Notes under the pieces: model-generated
Databases searched by the model: none
What the model was told of the DNA's origin: nothing
Seen by the model: only the letters and a program-made list of their open reading frames with translations
In this document: piece after piece, positions 7,224 to 13,638 of the stretch
Layout: each line of letters starts with the position of its first letter
How positions within the stretch are numbered: position 1 is the stretch's first letter
Program-made: the position numbers and the translations under genes
Origin: JAWXBM01 sp034440115
GTDB taxonomy: Bacteria; Pseudomonadota; Gammaproteobacteria; Xanthomonadales; SZUA-36
Assembly: GCA_034440115.1 (NCBI GenBank)
Contig: JAWXBM010000170.1
Location: forward strand, 1 to 15,694
DNA length: 15,694 bases
Reading direction: 5' to 3'

Positions 7224-8843
7224 TTATGACTGCGGCCTCTTTTTAAAGCTTCTCAAGTCCACCACCTGGCCCGATTCCAGCCTTTCCCGGGCCAGTCGTT
7301 TCACCTCAGCCCGGCTGATTTTTTGCGAGGCCGTCAGCGGCAGTTCTGCCACAAAACTGATATAAGCCGGAAGTTTGAAATAACTCAAAAATGGCATGGT
7401 GTGATCAAAAATCTCCCTGGCCAGCTTCTCACCCAGATCAATATCTTCTGCCAGCACAACAAAGGCAAATACCTCATCGCCGCGCATTTCATCAGGCACG
7501 GCGGTAACGACGCAGTTGCGCACAGCCTCGTGGCGCAATAGTGCAGCCTCAACTTCGACCGCGGCAATGTTTTCACCACTGCGCCGGATTACGTTTTTCT
7601 GCCGATCCACGAAAAACAGTGAGCCGTCAGGCCCCTGGCGGACTAAATCTCCGGTATGCCACCAACCACCGGCCCAGCCCTGTTCCGTGGCTTCGGTATC
7701 TTTGTAGTATCCGCTGAAAAAGCCCTTGCGAGGCTCTGAGCCTGCGGATCGTACCAGCAACTCACCATCGTTACCTGGCAACACATCATGCCCCGCAGCA
7801 TCGCCGATTCGAAACTCCATGGAGGAAATTGGTTTACCAATACACCGTTGACCAACGTGCCTGGGCTCCGAACTGGCAACCGTCATGGCTGCACCACCGG
7901 TTTCGGTCATGGCCCATGCTTCAATCAAGGGAAAACCAAAACGCTGTTCGAACACTTGTTGGTGACGGGGATCTGACCCCGCACCAAAACCAAACCTTAA
8001 CTGCTTGCTGAAATCATCACTCGCCTGCCTCGGTAGGGTCAAAAGAATAGCCGGCATAACTCCCAGATAGTGGATCACAGTAGCGGCTTCTGCACGAACT
8101 GTTTGCCACCAGGTTTTCGGGTGGAAGCGATCCAGCTGAATGACGCAACCACCGCACATGAGCATGGCCATAAACGACGTAGAGAGCGCGTTCATGTGGT
8201 TGGGGGGCAAGGGCGTCAGCAAGCGATCAGTGGAGTCGATCGCGCATAAGCCACCCATCTGATTGTATTGGTGGCCCATGTTGAGAAAGTAGTAATTGGA
8301 CAGCATGCAGCCCTTGGGCTTGCCAGTGGTGCCTGAGGTGTACAGCAAAGCAACTTCCGTGCTGTGGTCACCCACTGGCTCAACCAACTCCTCGCCCCTC
8401 TGCAAATCGGCTGCAGCTATGAATCGCAACCCAGCGGTGCCGTCGTACAATTGCCCCAGTCGTGTGACGTGCCCATCAATACCCGTAACCAGGCGGCTGT
8501 CGCTGTGTTCCAGGACATAACGCAGTTCCTGATCACTACTACCCATATTCAAGGGCACGATGCTGACCCCGAGCGCATTGAGGGCCAGCAAATGGAGGTA
8601 AACGTCGAGTCGGCTATCAAAAGCGAGGGCAACCCGCTCGTCCTGCTGCAAACCCAGGCCCTGATAAGCCGAACGCAGTTTATCAACTGCTTTGGCGGCA
8701 CTGGCGTAGCTATACTCAATCGCACTCGGTGAATAATCGGCGGTGGCCACGACCGGAACGCGAAGAAAAGGTCTGTCTGCAAATTCCTCAGCCACCAGAG
8801 CAAAAGCGCCAAAAACGGTGGAGTAGGCCTCAATCTCAGTCAC
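7224..8843 (-). CDS. AMP-dependent acyl-CoA ligase (ANL superfamily)
   Basis: This enzyme activates a carboxylic acid to its CoA thioester through an acyl-adenylate, probably the entry step of the pathway. It has 539 residues from the chosen start. Motifs in order are the P-loop YTSGTTGKPKG (168-178), AWAMTETGGA (A5, about 310), WWHTGDL (A7, 394-400), RQKNVIRRSGENI (A8) and the A10 lysine in TASQKISR (about 508). The start is GTG 8841-8843 because TGAGG lies 9 nt upstream; an in-frame TTG at 8858 would add five residues but overlaps that Shine-Dalgarno. This is the first gene of the left operon, preceded by an AT-rich promoter-like region and a palindrome. The substrate cannot be read from sequence; the context points to an aromatic, isoprenoid or side-chain acid. 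Confidence 0.9.
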   Translation of the reverse strand: MTEIEAYSTVFGAFALVAEEFADRPFLRVPVVATADYSPSAIEYSYASAAKAVDKLRSAYQGLGLQQDERVALAFDSRLDVYLHLLALNALGVSIVPLNMGSSDQELRYVLEHSDSRLVTGIDGHVTRLGQLYDGTAGLRFIAAADLQRGEELVEPVGDHSTEVALLYTSGTTGKPKGCMLSNYYFLNMGHQYNQMGGLCAIDSTDRLLTPLPPNHMNALSTSFMAMLMCGGCVIQLDRFHPKTWWQTVRAEAATVIHYLGVMPAILLTLPRQASDDFSKQLRFGFGAGSDPRHQQVFEQRFGFPLIEAWAMTETGGAAMTVASSEPRHVGQRCIGKPISSMEFRIGDAAGHDVLPGNDGELLVRSAGSEPRKGFFSGYYKDTEATEQGWAGGWWHTGDLVRQGPDGSLFFVDRQKNVIRRSGENIAAVEVEAALLRHEAVRNCVVTAVPDEMRGDEVFAFVVLAEDIDLGEKLAREIFDHTMPFLSYFKLPAYISFVAELPLTASQKISRAEVKRLARERLESGQVVDLRSFKKRPQS

Positions 8844-8884
8844 TTCAAGACACCTCAAAGAGAAACAACCAGAGCCATATCAGA

Positions 8885-8901
8885 TCAACTGCATCAGTTG
8901 A
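8885..8901. promoter_or_regulatory. Perfect 17-bp palindrome, candidate operator
   Basis: The sequence TCAACTGCATCAGTTGA has two perfect 7-bp arms around a 3-nt centre. It lies 42-58 nt upstream of the ligase GTG, just downstream of the AT-rich -10-like segment, so in the likely 5' leader. That is a usual place for a repressor operator; it could also form a short RNA hairpin. No regulator gene for the left operon is visible in the window. Confidence 0.5.
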
Positions 8902-8923
8902 GCGTCAGAGCTTCGTTTTTTAT

Positions 8924-8957
8924 TTTATATATAAACTTATCACTACGTACGGTCATA
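8924..8957 (-). promoter_or_regulatory. Candidate sigma70-type promoter of the left operon
   Basis: On the minus strand an AT-rich run TATATATAAAAT supplies a -10-like hexamer (TATAAA or TATATA). ATGACC 17 nt before TATATA is a partial -35 match (4 of 6). An alternative is TTGTCT with TAAGTT at 17 nt. None is a strong consensus match; the position ahead of the first gene of a nine-gene co-directional run is the main support. Confidence 0.35.
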
Positions 8958-9215
8958 GACAAGCAAGCTACGCTCAGCCACTGACTGCTTTCTGGCACTT
9001 GAGAATCCTATGTTTCTAATTCAAAAAGAATTCTAGAATGTATCCAGCCCGAATCGGCTGATTGGACTCTGCAAGCACCCTGAGTGTTAGCCTCCCTGGT
9101 TATTTCACTACGCGAGTAGCAAATCAGATTTTCCAAGCGGTGATTTTACGCTGGCCACACTTCACGTTTCGGCAGACAATCTAGGATTTCATCCCCTGGC
9201 AAGCGTGAAGCTAGG

Positions 9216-9379
9216 TCATGGAACCCTATTATCCGCATACCGAAGGCGCCTGAAGTGCAGCAAAAGCGAGGCATTCACAGAATCAGCGGAGGATGAATGA
9301 TCGGGTCTGCGTTAATCAGCCCGCCAGAAAGGGCATCCTCGAGTGGCTCGATCGACGCGATAGAAGTCGCAGCCCAAGG
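9216..9379 (-). pseudogene. Possible remnant of an opine (octopine/nopaline) dehydrogenase-like gene
   Basis: Directly after the VOC stop codon, and in the same frame, the minus strand reads TSIASIEPLEDALSGG, then LINADPIIHPPLIL and a TGA (9275-9277). The string N-x-(N/D)-P-x-x-HPP-x-x-L-L-N-A is characteristic of the opine dehydrogenase C-terminal domain. Shifting frame at the TGA gives LNASLLLHFRRL to a stop at 9216-9218, which continues the expected LLNA. So the fragment looks like about 50 residues of a gene with a one-base loss, lacking both its N-terminal and C-terminal parts. The match is from memory of the family motif only, so it is tentative. Confidence 0.4.
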
Positions 9380-10003
9380 TCAGCCAGTCAATACGACATT
9401 CCTTTTCGGGCAACGGATGGTTGCGCGGAAATAGGCACGATCAGCGTTACGCGGGTGCCACGGCAAGCCGAGCCGCTGCCACACAGCATGCAGCGCGTCC
9501 GCATCCGGATGACCCACTTCAAACGTGCGCAAACGACATTGGTGGTCGCAGGCATCGGCCGGATGCGGCATCGAACCCCAGTCGATGAAGAACGGTACTA
9601 ATCCGCCCCAGCGGTTGGAACGCGGAATGACTAATTGCCACTCGAGTCTGGTGCCGTCCGCTCCCACGCGGCTCGCGTTGATCTGATCGGCCGCAATACC
9701 TAGCTCCGCATAGGCTGCCGTCGCGCCGGCAAGATCGTCGGTTCGCACGATGAAAGTGTGAATGCGCGGCTGCGTCAGCGCTGCCAGTTCGCCACCCAGC
9801 GTACCGGTCAGATCCTGGGCGGGATCGGGTGCCAGTAATTCGATGTAGCGGCCGGGCCCGAGTCCGACCAACGCGTTCCACGTGCCCAGGTTTTCGTGGC
9901 GGCCGCCGAAGCGCGTGGCCACACCGGTCAATGCCGTGAAATGAGTTCGCAGCAGTTCCAGGTCAGGGCCCACATACATGAGATGATCGAAGGCGTTTGC
10001 CAT
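9380..10003 (-). CDS. VOC/glyoxalase-like domain protein
   Basis: This protein of 207 residues has vicinal-oxygen-chelate character, close to the Glyoxalase-like (PF13468-type) group. The N-terminal FDHLMYVGPDLE (5-16) has the usual first metal-ligand histidine (His7). GRYIELLAPDP (51-61) gives a Glu55 ligand candidate, and RIHTFIVRTDDL (80-91) starts the second half with His82. Paired beta-alpha-beta repeats are apparent. VOC proteins include dioxygenases, isomerases and lyases, so no reaction can be named. ATG 10001-10003 starts 25 nt after the DUF2817 stop; the Shine-Dalgarno is weak (GGAAG, 11 nt upstream). It is the last intact gene of the right operon, followed at once by a probable gene remnant. 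Confidence 0.75.
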   Translation of the reverse strand: MANAFDHLMYVGPDLELLRTHFTALTGVATRFGGRHENLGTWNALVGLGPGRYIELLAPDPAQDLTGTLGGELAALTQPRIHTFIVRTDDLAGATAAYAELGIAADQINASRVGADGTRLEWQLVIPRSNRWGGLVPFFIDWGSMPHPADACDHQCRLRTFEVGHPDADALHAVWQRLGLPWHPRNADRAYFRATIRCPKRNVVLTG

Positions 10004-10028
10004 GCTTAACTCTGCTTCCGCTCGGCGG

Positions 10029-11144
10029 CTACCACGCCGCTACCCCTTTCAGCGCCATGCGTTGGATTTCGCGGGCGCTGGCAATCACGCCTGATCGCCA
10101 AGCCGGGTCCGGTGGGCAGAATGCATCGCGGACACCTTGTCTCCGCGCCTCGCGTTGGCCATCGTCAGCGCCGAAGCGCACCCAGCGATCTATGCGCAAC
10201 CAGTCGAACATATTGTCTATCGGCCCGGTGCCGAACTCAATTACAGCTCCGGCCATCTCTGCCGGGGCCAGAAAGCGCTGCAAGCCATGGAACACCAGCC
10301 CGGTATATTCCGGCCGTACGCCACCGCCAAAGCCACCCTGGTCCTCGAGCCGTGCGCGGCCCCACCAATCCGCGCAGCGCTGCCACAAGGCCCCATCCGG
10401 TTCGTTGAAACAAAGGAAGAATGGCTCGCCATAATCGCCGAGTCCGGTGTGCCATTCGATCAGCCCCACACGGTCCACTCCTTGCAGGTGCCGGTCAACG
10501 ATCTCTTCCAGCGTTGTGCTAGACCATTCTGGTGCGACCCCGCCGAAGCTCAGGCCGGTAGGTTCGTCGTACTGGCCGCGACTGATACCATCCAGCCAGG
10601 CAGGAAAGCCGTGTTTGGCGATCCATGCCGCATTTGCAGCGTGGCCCGCTGCCTGAGTCACCGGCGTCCAGTCGCTGGGGCACAAGACCGCGTGCAGCTC
10701 TGCGTAGGCTTCATTTCTCCCCAGCGGTAAGGAATAGTCGATAAAGTTGCGATTAAGGTCAACATTGTTCTCAGTAGTACGTGACCACCAAGCAAAGCCG
10801 TATGGGTTCAGGCCGTGGATAAAAACAATCCGCGTGTCTGGTGGTGGCCCCGACAGACGCAAATCCTCCAACAAGGCCAGTTGCGCGGCACTGCCCAGAT
10901 AACCTTCCGGCCCGTGTGTGCCGCACACTACCACCAATGCGCGCTGCGCCTTCGACGCGCCCACCACTGCCACGTCGATTGACAGCTGACCGCCCAGACC
11001 ATCGTTCGGCCCACGCGCTGTGGGATGGACATAGGCAGTCAGTGTGGCCCCAGCCGCACCTGCCGCTGCCAAAAAAAGTGCCCGCGCGTCGGCATAGGTG
11101 GTGGCGAACAGCCCGCTGTCGTCGTTCTTGTTCAGCTTGCTCAA
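10029..11144 (-). CDS. DUF2817 family, M14-like zinc hydrolase
   Basis: This protein of 371 residues matches the DUF2817 group of M14 carboxypeptidase/aspartoacylase-like metallohydrolases. Visible active-site elements are His77-x2-Glu80 in GTHGPEG (zinc ligands), Asn131-Arg132 in DLNRNF (carboxylate binding), His232 in EWHTGLGDYGE (third zinc ligand) and Glu303 in VIEFGTG (catalytic base position). All four M14-type elements are present, so it is probably active as an amidase or carboxypeptidase on a small substrate. No signal peptide is seen, so it acts in the cytoplasm. The start is TTG 11142-11144, supported by AGGAG with an 8-nt spacer. The only nearby ATG (11147-11149) reads into a stop after two codons in another frame. 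The TTG overlaps the stop of the small upstream ORF. Confidence 0.82.
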   Translation of the reverse strand: MSKLNKNDDSGLFATTYADARALFLAAAGAAGATLTAYVHPTARGPNDGLGGQLSIDVAVVGASKAQRALVVVCGTHGPEGYLGSAAQLALLEDLRLSGPPPDTRIVFIHGLNPYGFAWWSRTTENNVDLNRNFIDYSLPLGRNEAYAELHAVLCPSDWTPVTQAAGHAANAAWIAKHGFPAWLDGISRGQYDEPTGLSFGGVAPEWSSTTLEEIVDRHLQGVDRVGLIEWHTGLGDYGEPFFLCFNEPDGALWQRCADWWGRARLEDQGGFGGGVRPEYTGLVFHGLQRFLAPAEMAGAVIEFGTGPIDNMFDWLRIDRWVRFGADDGQREARRQGVRDAFCPPDPAWRSGVIASAREIQRMALKGVAAW

Positions 11145-11218
11145 ATCATTTTCTCCTGACGCAAAGCGTCGATCAGGTTAATGCGCGGGTCGGTGGCCAG
11201 CGGCATGCAAACGCTCAC
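11141..11218 (-). CDS. 25-codon ORF between two operon genes (small protein or gene remnant)
   Basis: This short ORF starts at GTG 11216-11218, overlapping the dehydrogenase stop by 4 nt (GTGA), with a strong GAGGGG 8 nt upstream. It ends at TGA 11141-11143, overlapping the DUF2817 TTG start (TTGA). The peptide begins MSVCMPLATD and ends ALRQEKMI; an internal ATG at 11204-11206 is also available. Overlaps at both ends and a good ribosome site argue that it is translated. It could be a real small protein, a coupling leader, or the N-terminal stub of a gene lost by deletion. I do not recognise a family. Confidence 0.5.
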   Translation of the reverse strand: MSVCMPLATDPRINLIDALRQEKMI

Positions 11219-12846
11219 GCCGAATTCCCCTCAGATAGGTTGCGTGGCGATCCTTGGGACGCGGTACGTCCGGCAATATAGCCCCAGGTCAGGCATGGGC
11301 CCAGCGTGGTGCCGGCCCCCACCGCCTTGGAGCCTATCGGGTTGGCCATTGCGTTGCCGGCGCAGTAAAGGCCGGCGATCACACTGCCATCGGCGCGCAG
11401 CACGCGGGCTTTTGCATCCGTGCGCGGCCCGCCCTTCGTTCCGAGAAACGACGCGTAGATAGGAAACGCATGAAACGGTGGCGTATCGATGGCACCGAGA
11501 CAGGAGTTGGGTCGAACGCTCGGATCGCCGTTGCGGCCAGGGTCCCAGCCATGACTGCCGCGCCCAAAATCCAGGTCGCTGCCGGTGCGCGCGAAATTGC
11601 TCATGCGCTCAGCCTCCGCCACCAGGCCGTCGGCATCGACATCGATCTGCCGCGCCAAGTCCACCAGCGTTGGCGCCTGGTTAAGTTCCGGTCCGCTCGG
11701 CAGTGCATGGCGGTATTTGCGCACGAACGCGCCGTCGTAGATTCGCCAGGCCGGCAGGTTCTTGCGCTCGCCCGTCTTCGGGTCGCGTTCGTCCAGCGCG
11801 AGCCCGATGTTCATTTGCACTTCGTTGACGAAGCGCCGTCCCTTCTGGTTTACGATCATCGAATGCGGCAGCGTATAGTCCGCCGCTGGCATGGCGTGCA
11901 GTTGTCCATCGTAGATCACGGGTCTCGTGCCCATGATCAAAGACTGATCCAGATGCGCCATGTCGGCGCCTACGGCTGCAGCCATCAGCAGCCCGTCGCC
12001 GGTATTGCAGTCGGCGCTGGCGGTCCAGACCCGCTCGCCAGGGTGGTGACGATCCATCAGTTCGGCGTTCCATTCAAAGCCGCCGGTCGCGATCACCACG
12101 CCGCGCCGCGCCATGACTTCCCGCTCGCCCTCTGCGGTTGCGAATGCCACGCCAACCACGCGGCTGTTCTGTTCGATCAATCGCAGGGCGCGCCAGCCAG
12201 TTCTGACGGTACAACCCGCCGAAAGGCAACCATTTAGCAGGCCAGCCACCAGCGCCTGGCCCATCGCTCGCCGATTGGTCAGCTTGCGCCACACCAGCGC
12301 CGGGCCAAAGCGCGTAAGCGCCTGGGAAGGCCGGGCAAGCAGATGCGAGTCCGTAATCTCGTTGTAGGCCAGCAGATACGGCATGGGCGATGGCCGGATG
12401 CGCGACGCCCAATGTCCCAAGCCACCAAAGCGCAGAGGTAATGGAGAAACGTTGCGTCCGCACTTGGCACCCGGGGTCTCCATGTACGGATCCGGCTCGT
12501 TGCCCAGCACAAGGCGCAGCAGCGAATGCTGTTCGATGAAACGCAAAGCGACGGGCACAGTCTCGACGAACGACCGCCAGAGCGGCTCCTCAGTCGCGGC
12601 CCAGCCCGGTGGCGCCAATGCGCGTATGTAAGTCAGAGCTTCTTCCGGGCTATCCGATAGCCCTGCCGCTGCCATATGGTCGTTACCAGGCGCCCAGATA
12701 CAACCGCCCGACATAGCGGTGGTTCCACCCAATCGCTCGGCTTTTTCGGCCACCAGAACGGAACAGTCGGCGCGGCCGGCATAAAGCGCGCTTGCCAGAC
12801 CGGCTGCGCCCGAGCCCAGCACCACCAGATCATAACTCTCAGACAT
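11215..12846 (-). CDS. FAD-dependent dehydrogenase (FAD_binding_2; KstD/fumarate-reductase-like)
   Basis: This flavoprotein of 543 residues belongs to the FAD_binding_2 superfamily (fumarate reductase flavoprotein, 3-ketosteroid dehydrogenase and relatives). The N-terminal dinucleotide fold is GSGAAGLASA (11-20), followed by RLGGTTAMSGGCIWAPGN (38-55). The C-terminal FAD-closing motif is GLYCAGNAMAN (492-502) and GAGTTLGPCLTWGYIAGR. It probably inserts or reduces an alpha,beta C=C bond. In ketosteroid 1-dehydrogenases the matching stretch is TYPGPGATIGP with a catalytic Tyr; here it is KAVGAGTTLGP, without that Tyr, so a steroid role should not be assumed. ATG 12844-12846 overlaps the end of the regulator gene by 8 nt, so the two are co-transcribed and probably coupled. 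Confidence 0.85.
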   Translation of the reverse strand: MSESYDLVVLGSGAAGLASALYAGRADCSVLVAEKAERLGGTTAMSGGCIWAPGNDHMAAAGLSDSPEEALTYIRALAPPGWAATEEPLWRSFVETVPVALRFIEQHSLLRLVLGNEPDPYMETPGAKCGRNVSPLPLRFGGLGHWASRIRPSPMPYLLAYNEITDSHLLARPSQALTRFGPALVWRKLTNRRAMGQALVAGLLNGCLSAGCTVRTGWRALRLIEQNSRVVGVAFATAEGEREVMARRGVVIATGGFEWNAELMDRHHPGERVWTASADCNTGDGLLMAAAVGADMAHLDQSLIMGTRPVIYDGQLHAMPAADYTLPHSMIVNQKGRRFVNEVQMNIGLALDERDPKTGERKNLPAWRIYDGAFVRKYRHALPSGPELNQAPTLVDLARQIDVDADGLVAEAERMSNFARTGSDLDFGRGSHGWDPGRNGDPSVRPNSCLGAIDTPPFHAFPIYASFLGTKGGPRTDAKARVLRADGSVIAGLYCAGNAMANPIGSKAVGAGTTLGPCLTWGYIAGRTASQGSPRNLSEGNSA

Positions 12847-13528
12847 TCTTTGCGCTTATCGGCATGGATAGGCCGCGCACTTCCGGGCTGGAATACAGGG
12901 CACTGAGCACCATCTTCTGCGCCACTTCGACATGCCGCCGCGCCGCGAGCTCAGCGGCCTGCGCGTCACCCGACGCCAGCGCATCGATCAGCTCGTCGTG
13001 CCGGTGCTCGGCCAACTGCTCTGGCTGGAGCCAGCCGAGGCCCAACTGCAGCAGGCGGCCGACTTCGCGCATGTTCTGCTCCAGCATGGCAAGCAGTCGT
13101 TCGCTGCCCGCTGCACGGGCGATGGTCAGATGCAGCGCCGTGTGCGCATCGCGGAACTCGCGGGAGGCGACTTCCTGGCCGGACTGACCAAACCGCGCAC
13201 AGCGCTCCTGCAGGGTTTGAAGTAGCGCGGTGTCAACGCGGCCAGCGGCCAGCCGGGCGGCCTCGGCTTCCAGCATCGCCCGCACGGTGAAGATCTCCGC
13301 CACATCGCCCAGTTTGATCTCCTTGATCAGGTAGCCGCGCCTGCCCATGGTCTGCACCAAGCCTTCCTGTGCCAAACGAACCAGCGCGACCCGCACCGCA
13401 GCTTTGCCCAAACCGAGACGGGTCGCCAATTCACCCTCGGTGGTTTGACGCCCGGGCTGAAGGACACAATCGATGATTTCGTCTCGCAACCGCAAATAGG
13501 CTGCTGTGCTCTGCAGGCTTTCACTCAT
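12839..13528 (-). CDS. GntR-family transcriptional regulator, FCD subfamily
   Basis: This protein of 229 residues has an N-terminal winged helix (about 5-75: LRDEIIDCVLQPGRQTTEGELATRLGLGKAAVRVALVRLAQEGLV, then MGRRGYLIKEI) and a C-terminal all-helical FCD ligand domain. FCD metal-site histidines are visible at His133 (ALHLTIA), His175 (EHRHDEL) and His199 (RRHVE); the usual first Asp position is His129, with Asp127 nearby. FCD regulators are mostly repressors of adjacent catabolic and transport genes released by an acidic metabolite. It is the first gene of the minus-strand operon and diverges from the ABC importer. The start is ATG 13526-13528 with AGGA 7 nt upstream. It very likely controls both directions, as inferred from the layout. 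Confidence 0.9.
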   Translation of the reverse strand: MSESLQSTAAYLRLRDEIIDCVLQPGRQTTEGELATRLGLGKAAVRVALVRLAQEGLVQTMGRRGYLIKEIKLGDVAEIFTVRAMLEAEAARLAAGRVDTALLQTLQERCARFGQSGQEVASREFRDAHTALHLTIARAAGSERLLAMLEQNMREVGRLLQLGLGWLQPEQLAEHRHDELIDALASGDAQAAELAARRHVEVAQKMVLSALYSSPEVRGLSMPISAKNV

Positions 13529-13638
13529 GTCAATATCCTAACTCCACTATAATAAAATGTCAGTAAGAATTTTCAAACTTCTATTGACTCAATTTTAAAC
13601 GCTTAGTAAGCTTTGTCCATCCTATCCTAGGGGTTGTC
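13529..13638. promoter_or_regulatory. Divergent promoter region with candidate operator
   Basis: This 110-bp AT-rich region separates the regulator operon (minus) from the importer (plus). Minus strand: TTGAAA (13571-13576) and TATTAT (13549-13554) at 16-nt spacing form a good sigma70 promoter ahead of gntR. Plus strand: TTGACT (13584-13589) and TAAGCT (13607-13612) at 17 nt form a weaker one. A perfect 11-bp palindrome GCTTAGTAAGC (13601-13611) overlaps the plus -10, and a second AGTAAG half-site lies at 13562-13567. These are candidate binding sites for the FCD regulator. Confidence 0.55.

Larger units (their letters stand above)
8844..9215. other. AT-rich leader of the left operon, no gene seen
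   Basis: I see no convincing gene in this stretch on either strand. It is more AT-rich than its surroundings, especially at 8915-8940 and 9010-9040. It carries a candidate promoter and palindrome for the ligase operon, and a weak AT-rich inverted repeat (TTCTAATTC at 9014-9022 against GAATTCTAGAA at 9028-9038, 2-nt bulge). A 7-bp inverted repeat, CTTCACG/CGTGAAG, brackets roughly 9162-9210. It also marks the border between the lower-GC left block and the higher-GC right block. Confidence 0.5.

Noticed and set aside
9014..9038. Inverted repeat TTCTAATTC/GAATTCTAGAA as a terminator
   Set aside because: The stem is AT-rich with a bulge and would be weak; there is no clear GC stem plus U-tract, and it lies over 340 nt past the VOC stop.
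9050..9300. Insertion-sequence or tRNA remnant at the block junction
   Set aside because: I found no transposase-like frame, no convincing terminal repeats and no tRNA cloverleaf in this stretch.
9293..9601. 102-codon plus-strand frame preceded by GGAGG (9289-9293)
   Set aside because: It runs antisense through the end of the VOC gene and the gene scrap; the peptide (MNDRVCVNQPARKG...) shows no domain, and the ribosome-like site alone is not enough.
11254..12237. 327-codon open frame on the plus strand
   Set aside because: It lies wholly antisense to the FAD dehydrogenase, in GC-rich DNA where the opposite frame often stays open; the protein has no recognisable domain and is very rich in Arg and His.
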